This document shows, piece after piece, positions 28,201 to 36,017 of a stretch of 64,000 bases of DNA. The position numbers and the translations under genes are program-made. Origin of the DNA: Embiotoca jacksoni (Eukaryota; Chordata; Actinopteri; Embiotocidae); the NCBI GenBank assembly GCA_022577435.1, contig JAKOON010000067.1, positions 616,252 to 680,251 on the forward strand, given 5' to 3'. The notes beneath the pieces were generated by a model. It did not search any database, was not told the origin of the DNA, and saw nothing but the letters and a program-made list of their open reading frames with translations. Position 1 is the stretch's first letter, and each line of letters starts with the position of its first letter.

Positions 28201-31200
28201 AAGCACCGAGCTGTGAGAGCGCGGTCGGCGTTTGTACCGACCACATCCTCCCCATCGACTTCACAGAAGCAGTTTAACGAGAACTGAAGCGCTCCGACTG
28301 ACAGCGTGAAACCGGCGGCCTCGTTAACACGGTCCAACCCTCCTCGGCCACCGTCTCGCTGCAATATCCCATCAGTCAGCTGTCACGAGCAAAAACAAAC
28401 CGACTTCGAGGGAATGTTGGCACGCGGACGAAGGGCACGGCAGTCTGCATATTTGATTTGCTTGATGGCCTTCGGATTGGAAATTATTTTTTTTTCTGTT
28501 CGCCTTCACAAGAGAAAATGAAGAGTGATTAGCAAAAGCAAACTTTTACTTTCTCTTTGCGTAGTTTTTCCAGACATAATTTCAGCTTTAAAAAGTAACA
28601 TGTTTACCGCCTTTGAATTATTTAAGTGTTCAATTGATCATTTTAACGTGATCTCTTTTTTTTTTTGGTTTGTTTGTTTTTGTTTGTTGGTGTTTGAGTG
28701 GCATTAATGATGGATGGTGTTTCCTCGGTGATGATTAAGAACTCCACTTCCTGCATCAGCCTGAACTTTGGTAGCAGTCCAACTTCTCCTTAATGCTAAC
28801 TGATCGTGATATTCTTTTTTTTTTTTTGGCTCCACCTTATCATAAATCATCGTCTCTGCTGTGACTCACTGGATTCTTATCCAGCTGTGCTGCAGCCTGA
28901 AGTGTGTTTCACTTGTTTCGTATGCCCATGTCACGAAGGCTTTCATTGTCTTGTCTGATATGGCTGTTATTGAATTTAGGTCATTGAGCATTTCAGAACG
29001 ATTTCCTGTCTGCATGGATAGCCTGGCACTGGACCATCGTGTGGTCAGATTGGATTTGGGGGAGAAGGGGGAGGGAGGGTCTGGTGGGGGCAATCAATCC
29101 TGACACTAACAGCGATTTCTTCTTGAACTATACTTTTTTTTTTTTAATCAATATTACACTCGAGGGTGTCGTTTTCACGTCATCATTGGCACGACAGGGA
29201 TGCGGTCGGGACCGAGGCGCTTTGTTATACAACAAGTCACCAACTAAATGAAATGTGTCGTCTAAACTCATCCGTATTGTGCAGCAAGTCGCTCTCAAAA
29301 TATAAAACTTTTTGTTAGTGTGAGCTCTGTTTCCATGGCAATATACGTAGGGTAAGACTAAGAACTGGAAAACAATCAGTCGCGTCAGTAGACTTGTGCA
29401 ACATATACTACTCCAGGAAGTAGGCCGACCCTTAGCAACCCTCCTAGCAACGGAGAGTATTTCTCGTCTCAAACTGAATAACTACAGCTTATAGAAACAC
29501 TAAACTGCTCAGCTAGCTCAGTCTGGTTGGAACTAAGATATCTAATGAACTAAGATATCTAATGAACAAAGATATCTGATGAACTAAGATATCTAATGAA
29601 CAAAGATATCTGATGAACAAAGATATCTGATGAACAAAGATATCCATGGACTCATGTGTTTTTAAGATTTTAGCACTGTGTCGTGTGTTCAAACCAAACC
29701 GGTCCAGCCAGCCACCGCTAGGATTGTCAGTGCGTGACTATCCGTGGTGTTACGGTACAGGTGCTCGGAGCGACCAAAAGAGACCCGACTTCACCAAATG
29801 GGTCATTTAATAGATCGATAACAAGTAAAAACTACATTATGTTGCATATTAAATTCAATTCAATTCCAATTATATATTCCCATTGAGGAGGCGGAGTCAT
29901 ATTTCTAGTGATGAGCTGTTATGCTGATTTGAGCACGTTCCAAACGTACAGTTGACCAATCAGCTCTCTGGGTCGGAGCTACTTGTTGTATAATAGTGGG
30001 ATCCGACACGTCTTCAAAAAAAGGAGATAAACATATATATATATATATATATATATGTACCGTAGCAGCCATCCCACTGAAATAAATCACACCCAAATGG
30101 CCTGGCAACTGAGATGGGTCCTTGTGTAGTGAGAGATTACTCAGAACTTTACAAGGCAGAAATGTCAATATTACCTCCATCAATCTCCAGGCGGAGGTTA
30201 CGTCAAAGTTCAACCCCCAACCGTGTGCCGAGGAACGTCTGTAAAAAACCCAGTCCGACGCCAAAGAATGTCCCCCAAAAAAAATCACAGACGGGAATGG
30301 GCGGTATTGATTTTGCGCATGGTAATTAACAATTAAGTCACTAAATTCAATCCCAGACGCAGGACCCCGCCATGTGCAAAAGTGCTCCTCGATAAATTCC
30401 TCACACAACTCATGCATTTTAAATCGAGCCCGGCCCGAGAGCGAACGGGATCCCTGACTCCGACTACTAATTTACTGTCCTCTAAAAGCCGAACGTAAAC
30501 AACATGGAAACAGGGCGCCTCCATCTCCGACACCTCTCTGAGGAACCACTTTAGGTGTTTTGTAGATGCAGACTGCAAATAAAATAAAGAATAGTGAAAA
30601 TAGGTTGTTTTTTTCTGACCATCGTAACACCATAGCTTTACTATAAGCTTCGTTTTGCCAATATGTGGTGATTACAGTGCAGTTTTGAACAACTATTGTA
30701 ATGATAGTAGTGCAAAAAAATTTTCAGTTGTGGACGAGTACGTGAACATTACAGAGTTTCTGACATTCACTACTGACAAAGTTTTCGGAGGCTTTCGACA
30801 GAGGATAAAATGCAATGTCAGGAAGTGTCATCATCTTTCGCTCCTCTTAAGCAACGCTGCCAACGTCTCCACCCATGGGTGGGGTAAACCAAAAGTAGGG
30901 AGAAAAGATAAACTGCGCCACGATATTTGCGGGCAAAAAAATACCTCGAGTATTTTTAGACGCGTCTATTATTGCTTCCACAAACTATTTACACGATGAG
31001 ATTATTTAGTAAGTAATCATCGTTCATTACAATATAATAACTTCAGCGGGTAAAAGCAGATTCATCCCTTTAGTGTAACGCAGCCTTTAAAGACAAGGAA
31101 AAGACAACAATCACAATATTGCAAATATCCAAAAATCAAAGGTGGCTTCTATTCTAATATAAAAACATCGACATTGAAAAGACTCACAGACAAAATCACA

Positions 31201-32269
31201 ACTCTGACACCAAATAATTTAGAAATCTTTTACATTTGCAAACCCCGCCCCCTGAACCCTGTGTATGTACAGTATGAATTTCAGCAGAGTCATAACCACC
31301 TGGAGTGAGTTCAGACTTCAGTGTCTCGCTCAGGGATTTTCTCTTGATCACCTAATGTACGTTTTATCTTCCAGCAATAAGATATGTCATCGTGTTACTC
31401 TCTACTGTATGAATGTGATGCTGTCGTTACACATACTGAGCTATCCTGCAGCCCCGCATTATTATTGTTACTACCGCTAATAAGTACTCACACTTTACTT
31501 TCATATTGCTAACATAGCAAAAAAAACAAACAAAAAACCAGCATCGCACTTTCAACCACATGCTTCTCAACATCTGCGCCCCCCCCCCCCTCCACCCACC
31601 ACCCTCCACCCACCACCCACCGTCTGGGAATCACATCCATCGGCTCCTCAGGCATGCACATAAGAACCAGATCGCTGATATTTCAAGATCGAGTCCGGGA
31701 ACGAGCTCCGTTGTTCAAAAAATATTCAGACACAAACAAGTACAGGATGTGCTTCTGGTGATCCCCGTTTTTCTGGCCTGAATTATGAATAACACCCTTT
31801 TTTTTTTTTTTTTTACTGTAACCACAGTGCAGACAACCTCAACTGAAAGATGTACAGCATAGAGGCTGCCTATATACATATATGAGAGCAGTACTGTAAC
31901 TTCCAGCACCCATATATATACATATATATATATATATTATGTATATATACATGTGTGTTGAGTGTGAATGTGCAGGATGAATTGGCGACTTCCAACTCCA
32001 GTGTTTACCTTGATAATGCTGCTCCTGCGCGGCATGTCCGATCTGCTCTCCGGTCCCGCGGAGGTGTTGGCGTTTTCCAGCCCGGCGTGGCTGCCGGGTG
32101 CGACGAGGGATCCCGAGCCCACCATGTTCCCCGATATCCCACAGTCCCCATTCAGCACGCTCGACACTTCGCAATGCGTCTTGCCGGCTGCTGCGTCGTC
32201 GTCGCCGGGCGCCGCCGTCTCCCCGAGATTCAATGGAGGCGGGCTGCCGTGCTCCCCAAACTCCGCCAT
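4828..32269 (-). CDS. plcl2: plcl2: inactive phospholipase C-like protein 2 (PRIP-2), six exons
   Basis: Joined exons 32269-32009, 16312-13832, 12774-12571, 10180-10105, 5383-5274 and 5022-4828 give 1108 codons plus stop; human PLCL2 is about 1127. The family binds inositol 1,4,5-trisphosphate through its PH domain, scaffolds PP1, PP2A and GABARAP, and lacks PLC activity. Visible parts: RKKTVSF at about 95-101 (PP1-binding and PKA-type site), PH domain about 116-228, EF-hand-like region about 250-390, X box about 407-550, acidic linker with EGEVTDEDEG, Y box about 590-707, C2 domain about 730-860, then a helical tail. The first catalytic His is kept in SHNTY (about 418). The second is Thr in IYTGHTM (about 463), as expected for PRIP-2. 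In PLCL1, as I recall it, this segment diverges further, so plcl2 is preferred over plcl1. All introns are GT-AG and phases agree. Upstream neighbours are crisp and raftlin. Confidence 0.97.
5274..5383 (-). CDS. plcl2: plcl2 exon 5
   Basis: Encodes residues 1008-1044, beginning AMEFHENL and ending FTWNITILK, a conserved PRIP motif. The acceptor is ctctcag and the donor gtgaga. The first codon is split, with one base supplied by exon 4. Intron 5 is only 251 bp (5023-5273). Confidence 0.95.
5569..5637. repeat. (GT)n microsatellite
   Basis: About 34 GT units in plcl2 intron 4, followed by a G-rich segment. Confidence 0.95.
6153..6241. repeat. (CA)n microsatellite
   Basis: About 44 CA units with one TA interruption, in plcl2 intron 4. 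Confidence 0.95.
6310..6448. repeat. Compound (CA)n / CATATATAAA repeat
   Basis: A pure CA tract passes into a higher-order array in which CA runs alternate with TATATAAA blocks, suggesting replication slippage of a composite unit. Confidence 0.9.
7597..7682. repeat. (GT)n microsatellite
   Basis: About 43 uninterrupted GT units in plcl2 intron 4. Confidence 0.95.
7776..7822. repeat. (GT)n followed by 23-base G run
   Basis: A short GT array runs directly into 23 consecutive G (7800-7822). More G-rich sequence follows up to 7861. On the transcribed strand this is a C run. Confidence 0.93.
9641..10075 (-). repeat. Interspersed repeat family 1, copy A (minus orientation)
   Basis: Reverse complement of the sequence at about 48200-48580. 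The shared blocks include the 'gactcccattcaacttctc' segment, the 'cactagaggtc' segment and the 'gacaggcctgtggtgcagtc' segment, in the same order. It lies just 3' (plus coordinates) of unique intron sequence and ends about 30 bp before plcl2 exon 4. The family is not classified; it looks like a nonautonomous element. Confidence 0.85.
10105..10180 (-). CDS. plcl2: plcl2 exon 4
   Basis: A short 76-nt exon encoding residues 983-1007, with core LLETSESVYERI, aligning with the same 25-residue exon in the known family. The acceptor is tttttttcag and the donor gtaaga. It ends in phase 1, which matches exon 5. Confidence 0.93.
10181..12570 (-). other. plcl2: plcl2 intron 3
   Basis: A 2.4-kb intron. 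It contains a partial copy of interspersed repeat family 1 at 10868-11025 and GT/G-rich sequence at about 12190-12230. The rest is unique-looking, with no supported exon or RNA gene. Confidence 0.85.
10868..11025 (-). repeat. Interspersed repeat family 1, copy B (partial, minus orientation)
   Basis: Carries the family blocks 'ggaaaactaatgagaagga', 'gaatgggagtctatggagcc' and 'ctagtggcactcggtggta'. Only the end of the element nearest the CACTAGAGG block is kept. Confidence 0.82.
12571..12774 (-). CDS. plcl2: plcl2 exon 3
   Basis: Encodes residues 915-982, from NAIVPFKELCGL to VVTTYDM, in phase 0 at both ends. The acceptor is preceded by a strong CT tract (ctctctctctgcag). The donor is gtgagg. 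This is the helical segment after C2 found in PRIP proteins. Confidence 0.96.
12775..13831 (-). other. plcl2: plcl2 intron 2
   Basis: A 1.06-kb intron with one short CA array near 13095-13110. Nothing else was recognised. Confidence 0.85.
13832..16312 (-). CDS. plcl2: plcl2 exon 2 (large core exon: PH, EF-like, X, Y, C2)
   Basis: A single 2481-nt exon encoding residues 88-914, typical of PRIP genes, where most domains lie in one large second exon. It begins DGRQRKERKKTVSFSSMP and ends TDLRENMQ. The acceptor is gtttcaccacag and the donor gtgaga. X-box landmarks are INASHNTYLIEDQ, CVELDVWDGP, IYTGHTMTSQ and LCLENHCSL. Y-box landmarks are RIDSSNMNPQDFWKCGCQIV and GYVLRPAIM. The C2 domain holds DPYVYVEIHG and LDDDYIGDEFIGQY. 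The frame is open throughout with no indel. An apparent open extension upstream of 16312 is intron, because known PRIP proteins continue from SSIIK in exon 1 directly into DG. Confidence 0.98.
17375..17399. repeat. Poly(A) run
   Basis: About 25 consecutive A in plcl2 intron 1. No retrotransposed gene could be recognised upstream of it. Confidence 0.85.
18241..18620. repeat. Direct repeats flanking a LINE/SINE-like fragment
   Basis: The block ending 'gcaacgactctatacttctg' occurs at 18283-18302 and again at 18601-18620, each preceded by a related 'ttcgaaggg' block (18241 and 18584). Between them, 18410-18520 holds a segment with 'accagaaggtggcggtagtg', whose inverted counterpart lies at 49750-49860. 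Confidence 0.7.
19984..20041. repeat. (GT)n microsatellite
   Basis: About 29 GT units in plcl2 intron 1. Confidence 0.95.
22262..22292. repeat. (TA)n microsatellite
   Basis: About 15 TA units in plcl2 intron 1. Confidence 0.93.
22905..23460 (+). repeat. Dispersed repeat 2, copy 1
   Basis: Highly similar, in the same orientation, to 29228-29850. Long shared blocks include 'gactatctgtggtgtcacgg' (near-identical in copy 2) and the segment ending 'aactacattatgttgcatat'. It contains three 17-bp units (about 23210-23260) of a minisatellite that has seven units in the other copy. Class is unknown; no coding frame or obvious termini. Confidence 0.88.
25091..25113. repeat. (CAG)7 trinucleotide repeat
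   Basis: Seven CAG units in plcl2 intron 1, preceded by GA-rich sequence. Confidence 0.9.
29228..29850 (+). repeat. Dispersed repeat 2, copy 2
   Basis: The second copy of the repeat at 22905-23460, about 6.3 kb away in the same intron and the same orientation. Similarity ends after 'gttgcatatta'. It differs mainly by four extra 17-bp minisatellite units. Confidence 0.88.
29531..29649. repeat. 17-bp minisatellite, seven units
   Basis: Units of the type 'aacaaagatatctgatg' start at 29531, 29548, 29565, 29582, 29599, 29616 and 29633. Variants alternate between aactaag/aacaaag and taatg/tgatg. The last unit ends ccatgg. Each unit contains GATATC. Confidence 0.95.
30033..30055. repeat. (TA)n microsatellite
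   Basis: A short TA array in plcl2 intron 1. Confidence 0.9.
32009..32269 (-). CDS. plcl2: plcl2 exon 1 (N-terminus)
   Basis: Encodes residues 1-87. It starts MAEFGEHG at 32267-32269, where known PLCL2 starts MAECG, and ends MPRRSSIIK, the conserved end of the first exon in both PRIP genes. The donor is gtaaac, phase 0. Between these anchors the sequence is low-complexity and poorly conserved, as is normal for this exon. The base at -3 is C and at +4 is G. The reading frame stays open upstream through the microsatellite but contains no ATG there, so this start is preferred. Confidence 0.93.
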
Positions 32270-32280
32270 AGGCACTTCGA

Positions 32281-32341
32281 GCACACACACACACACACGC
32301 GCGCGCGCGTGCGTGCACACACACACACACACACACACACA

Positions 32342-32377
<36 letters not shown>
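32281..32377. repeat. Compound CA/CG/CT microsatellite beside plcl2 start codon
   Basis: Strictly alternating purine-pyrimidine sequence from 32281 to 32342, including a (GC)n core near 32298-32310, then (CT)n to 32356 and (CA)n to 32377. The near edge is 12 bp from the plcl2 ATG. Confidence 0.95.
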
Positions 32378-32380
<3 letters not shown>

Positions 32381-33231
32381 GCTTGCAGGGGGAGCGGAGC
32401 CCGTATGGTTTCAAAAGCTTCACTTCAATTTCCTGCCTTTTGGCCCCCGTCAGCCTCGTCGGAACATTTGCGCGAAATTCTGCCCGATCATCTCCCGGTG
32501 CACATATCCGTCAGGCCGCTACCGGAGAGAGGGGGGGGGGGGGGGGAGGGAGGGAGAGAGGGGGGGGAGAGGGAGAGAGAGAGGGGGGGCTTCCTCCGCG
32601 CATTGTGCTCTTTGGAGGGGGAGAGAGGGGGGAGAGAGGAGGGGAGGAAGAAGAAGAAGAAAAACACAACGGGCGATATTAGCATAATTAGGGAGCATGA
32701 CATTAGTAACGTGAACGGCGGCAGCTCCCCCCCCTCCTCCCCTCTCCTCCCCCCCCTCCTCCCCTCTCCTCCCCCTCCTCCTCCCCCCCTCCTCCCCCCC
32801 TCGTCTCTGTAGAAACAAACGAAGCCTGAAAGCGGATGTTAACTTAGAAATCAGTGAAGGCTGTCAGCGCGTAATAACACGTCTCTAACCGTCGTTTTAT
32901 TTCCTCTATGTATGTACACGCTTCTTCTCACCCCCTCCACCCCTCCACCCCCCTCATTATGTCCTCCCGTTTGTTCTGCTGTAGTAATAGTAACCCCACC
33001 ACCTCCTCCTCCACCTCCTCCTCCTCCTTTACCGGTAACGTTACGGTAAAACACCAGCACGTTAAGTTAACTCAGTTAAACTCCGGTGCCGCTTTGTGCG
33101 TACTCGCCTTCTGGACCGATACCCCTCCGCGGTCCTCCTTTCTTTTTATTTCCTTTTCTTGTTTTTGTGTGTGAAGCTGAAAGCGGAGACAGTCCTCCCG
33201 TTTAGGGGTGGCGGTGCCCGGGCTCAGCTGA

Positions 33232-33249
33232 GTTAGCTCGCGAGCTAAC
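33232..33249. promoter_or_regulatory. 18-bp perfect palindrome with CTCGCGAG core
   Basis: 'gttagctcgcgagctaac' is exactly self-complementary. Its centre CTCGCGAG resembles the CGCG-type promoter element (TCTCGCGAGA). It lies about 960 bp upstream of the plcl2 start codon in CpG-containing sequence. Function is inferred. Confidence 0.45.
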
Positions 33250-34258
33250 GCTGGCTAGCCGGTTTGAAGTTAACTTGTTTTGGTTTTTTTTTGTTTTTTT
33301 TTCTCCTCAACGGTCAGAAAAACTCAAAAGTCCGCGCGGACGAGCTGCTTTAATACCTCCGGTCAGCGAAACAAACGGAAGAGCATGTCCTCCCCCTCGG
33401 TCGGTTTCGTCTCCCAAAAAGCCTGCTGTTATTCCGGCGGGTTTTAAAAAGTAAAAAGTAAAAACAAAAACAAAAACAACGTCCGCCGTGTTTCCGCCGT
33501 TAAAGTGTCGCACGCGACCTGTTGATGAACCGTCACACGCGGCGTTTCCAGGGAACGACGTTTGTGTACGTCACGTGGACGCGCGACAGGCGAAACTGTC
33601 AATCAAACCTCGTTCCCTTTTTTTTTTCTTTTTTTTTTTCAGCCTCAGCAGGACCCGCCCCCTTTTTTTGTTGTTTTTTTTTACACCCAGCAGCTTCCTT
33701 AATTTCTGTCAGAGAAGTTGACTACAATCAGGGAGGATTAAAAAAAACACAACTATACAAGAAATAATAAAAGTAGTTAAAAGGCAACAAGGACATACAT
33801 ACAAAACTTAAAATACATGGAGAATAGAATACATGGAGAATAGAACAAAAAAACGCACAAGAAACCAGCACAAATTGACCTATAATATACACATAAAACT
33901 GAACCTGTCAACAAGAAAACATACAATTGGCGGCAATAATGTGCATAGAAAACAGCACAGAAGTCAACAGGAACTTAAACTCCTTTAAAACATAAAACAA
34001 GAATTTTTTTTTTTTTTTTTTTTTTAGAAAGATCGAAACAAAACTGTGAAAACAGCATAAACACAAACAAAACAAACACAAAACGTAAAATACATGCAAA
34101 ATACTAGAAGAGTCGACAACAAATGTGTACAAATATCACAAAAGTCAAGTAAATACATACAAAACAACACAAACAGCAAGAAAATACATGCAAAACGCAA
34201 CAAAAGCCAACAAAACTCTTTGAATTCGTATTAAACACGGCCCATTTTCTTCTGTCAG

Positions 34259-34262
<4 letters not shown>

Positions 34263-34311
<49 letters not shown>
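34263..34311. repeat. (TA)n microsatellite
   Basis: 49 bp of perfect AT alternation. Confidence 0.95.
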
Positions 34312-34314
<3 letters not shown>

Positions 34315-34749
34315 GGCCCAGAAATAAACTCACACTATGTGACTAAAGAAAGTCATCAATTCTCGGAGGTGACCTGTGAGATATTAGTCACGCTTGTACT
34401 TCGTGCGGCCTGAATTCGTAGACTCCTGCATGTAAAAGCTCAGAGAGTGAGTGATGAGATGTAACGTTAATCTCCATGATTTATACATTTTATTCACAGG
34501 CTGCTGGTTCAGATGAAGGCAGATAAATTAATTGTCGTGGAATACAAAAGCAGGAGCTGGGGTGGAGTTGTACAACAGGGCCATCTGCTGGTGTACAGAT
34601 GTAATTGAATTTAATGTATTGTGCAGTGCAGATTTCCTTGTGGCTGAAATGTCCTGCGGCAGTGGTTCACCAACGTTTTTTGATTTGGACAAATTAATAA
34701 TATTATCAAACTAGAATTACCGGCTGACGGTTAGATTTCCTCAACGGCG

Positions 34750-35190
34750 TTCCTGAAATATCGTGTTCAAAGTGGGAAATGGATATAGTGGACCTTTGAC
34801 CTCTGACCTTTGATCGCCAAAAGCCATCCAGTTGGTCCTCGAATCAAATTGAATATTTGTGACAAATTTAGGGAAATTCCTTGCAGACGTTCCGGCAATA
34901 TCACGTTCACGAGCACAGGACCAATGTGATTGGACAGCGACCTTCACCTTTGACCTTTGACTACCGAAATCTCACCAGGTCATCGTTGGTACCAAAGAGC
35001 ATGTTTTTGAGTTTAAGGAAATTCACTCAAAGCGTTTCTTGAGATATCGCGTTCACGAAAAACGGGACAGACAGACGGACGAGAGGGGACATTGGGCTCA
35101 CGGTGACCTTGAACTTTGACCTTTGACCACCAAACTCTAATCAGTTCATCCTCGGTATCGAGTGAACGGTTGTGCCAAGTTTGAAGAAAG
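34750..35190. repeat. Degenerate ~140-bp tandem repeat with TGACCTTTGACC motifs
   Basis: Three diverged monomers follow the same order: a 'gatatcgcgttcacga'-like block, a cluster of TGACCT/TTGACC hexamers, a 'cagttcatcctcgg'-like block, then a 'tttgaagaaa'-like block. The third monomer holds an exact TGACCTTTGACC. Each monomer has a variant of that double half-site. Confidence 0.8.
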
Positions 35191-35880
35191 TCGAGTTTTG
35201 AATGTGTAGCAAATGTACAGTTTTAATTACAGCATATCACCTAAATTCTCACCTTTCACATGCACATTACTTTATATAAGGACTGAGGAAATGATCTGGT
35301 TCTTTAGAGACCAAAATATGCTTTCCAACTAAAATAAATGCCCTGTTTTGTAGTGATTTACCAAAATATGTGACAACATATGACTGAAAAATTAAATGCA
35401 TATTTAAGTTTCAGGAAAATGGCAGAAATCTGTGTAAATTATACTCTTAGATTTGATCAAAACGTGTCTCCGAGTGACCGAAGAAGTTGTAGAGATATAT
35501 TCTCTCCACTCAGAGAACCGTGGTTACTACATAACCACACGTTCTTATTGTATGATTATTGTGTAGAATAAATATCTTTTGATGCATTATGGCGACTTTA
35601 GTGGACTTAGAACAAATTTGTTCTTCCTGCTTTGTCGTGACACATTTCTACAATTCGTAACGTCATACAACACTTTAATTTTAATCCCTACAGACATAAA
35701 TCATTTAAAACAATTCCAAAACGTCAACGAAAGCCGATAAACCAGATTTTTATTGCTTTAATTTTTTTCTTTCCTGTACTTTTACATGGATTTTCAACCA
35801 ACAGAAAAAGTACAAGTGTGAACAGTAGTTCAAGTCAAAGTACAGTTTGCTGACTGGACGTTTTTTGTTTTTTTTTGTCC

Positions 35881-36017
35881 TCAGCCGATTGGAATGATCT
35901 TATTGGTGCATTTGCAGGACGCAGGACACCACATGTACACCAGAATATTCTTGCATCCGTGTGCGAGCTTCAGGGACGGACAGTTGATGAAATGGTCGAC
36001 TATCGGACAGGGGTTTG
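35881..36017 (-). CDS. crisp last exon (cysteine-rich CRISP domain, stop)
   Basis: Encodes residues about 190-234 with six cysteines and stop TGA at 35881-35883. The preceding acceptor is cgttttag. The split codon with the previous exon completes the CTNPC motif diagnostic of the CRISP domain. Confidence 0.93.

Larger units (their letters stand above)
16313..32008 (-). other. plcl2: plcl2 intron 1 (15.7 kb)
   Basis: No other exon was recognised here. Contents include C-rich tracts at about 17241-17265 and 17539-17570, a 25-base A run near 17375-17399, (GT)n at 19984-20041, (TA)n at 22262-22292, (CAG)7 at 25091-25113, a C run at about 25478-25494, (TA)n at 30033-30055, TA-rich sequence at 31910-31950, a LINE/SINE-like fragment near 18410-18520 and two copies of a dispersed repeat at about 22905-23460 and 29228-29850. 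Long stretches such as 20650-22250, 26000-28900 and 30400-31550 look unique and AT-rich, and I see nothing specific in them. Confidence 0.8.
32270..33600 (-). promoter_or_regulatory. plcl2: Putative plcl2 5' UTR and promoter region
   Basis: Upstream of the plcl2 start codon lie alternating GC/CA sequence (32281-32342), CT and CA arrays up to 32377, GA-rich tracts (32525-32660), a CCTCC-rich block (32725-32802) and CpG-containing sequence around 33050-33600 with an 18-bp palindrome at 33232-33249. No TATA box is evident at a convincing place. The transcription start is inferred only, and an unseen noncoding exon is possible. Confidence 0.5.
33601..35880. other. Region between plcl2 promoter and crisp
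   Basis: AT-rich, with a run of about 23 T near 34003-34025, (TA)n at 34263-34311 and a degenerate tandem repeat at about 34750-35190. No exon was recognised. 35200-35880 looks unique. Confidence 0.8.

Noticed and set aside
29531..29649. CRISPR-like array
   Set aside because: 17-bp units are contiguous with no spacers and sit in a vertebrate intron.
4828..32269. Assignment to plcl1 or to an active PLC-delta
   Set aside because: IYTGHTM in the X box and the MAE start fit PLCL2. The Thr at the second catalytic His excludes an ordinary PLC-delta.
32270..32374. N-terminal extension of plcl2 through the microsatellite
   Set aside because: The frame is open but has no ATG, and known PLCL2 proteins begin at the MAE position.
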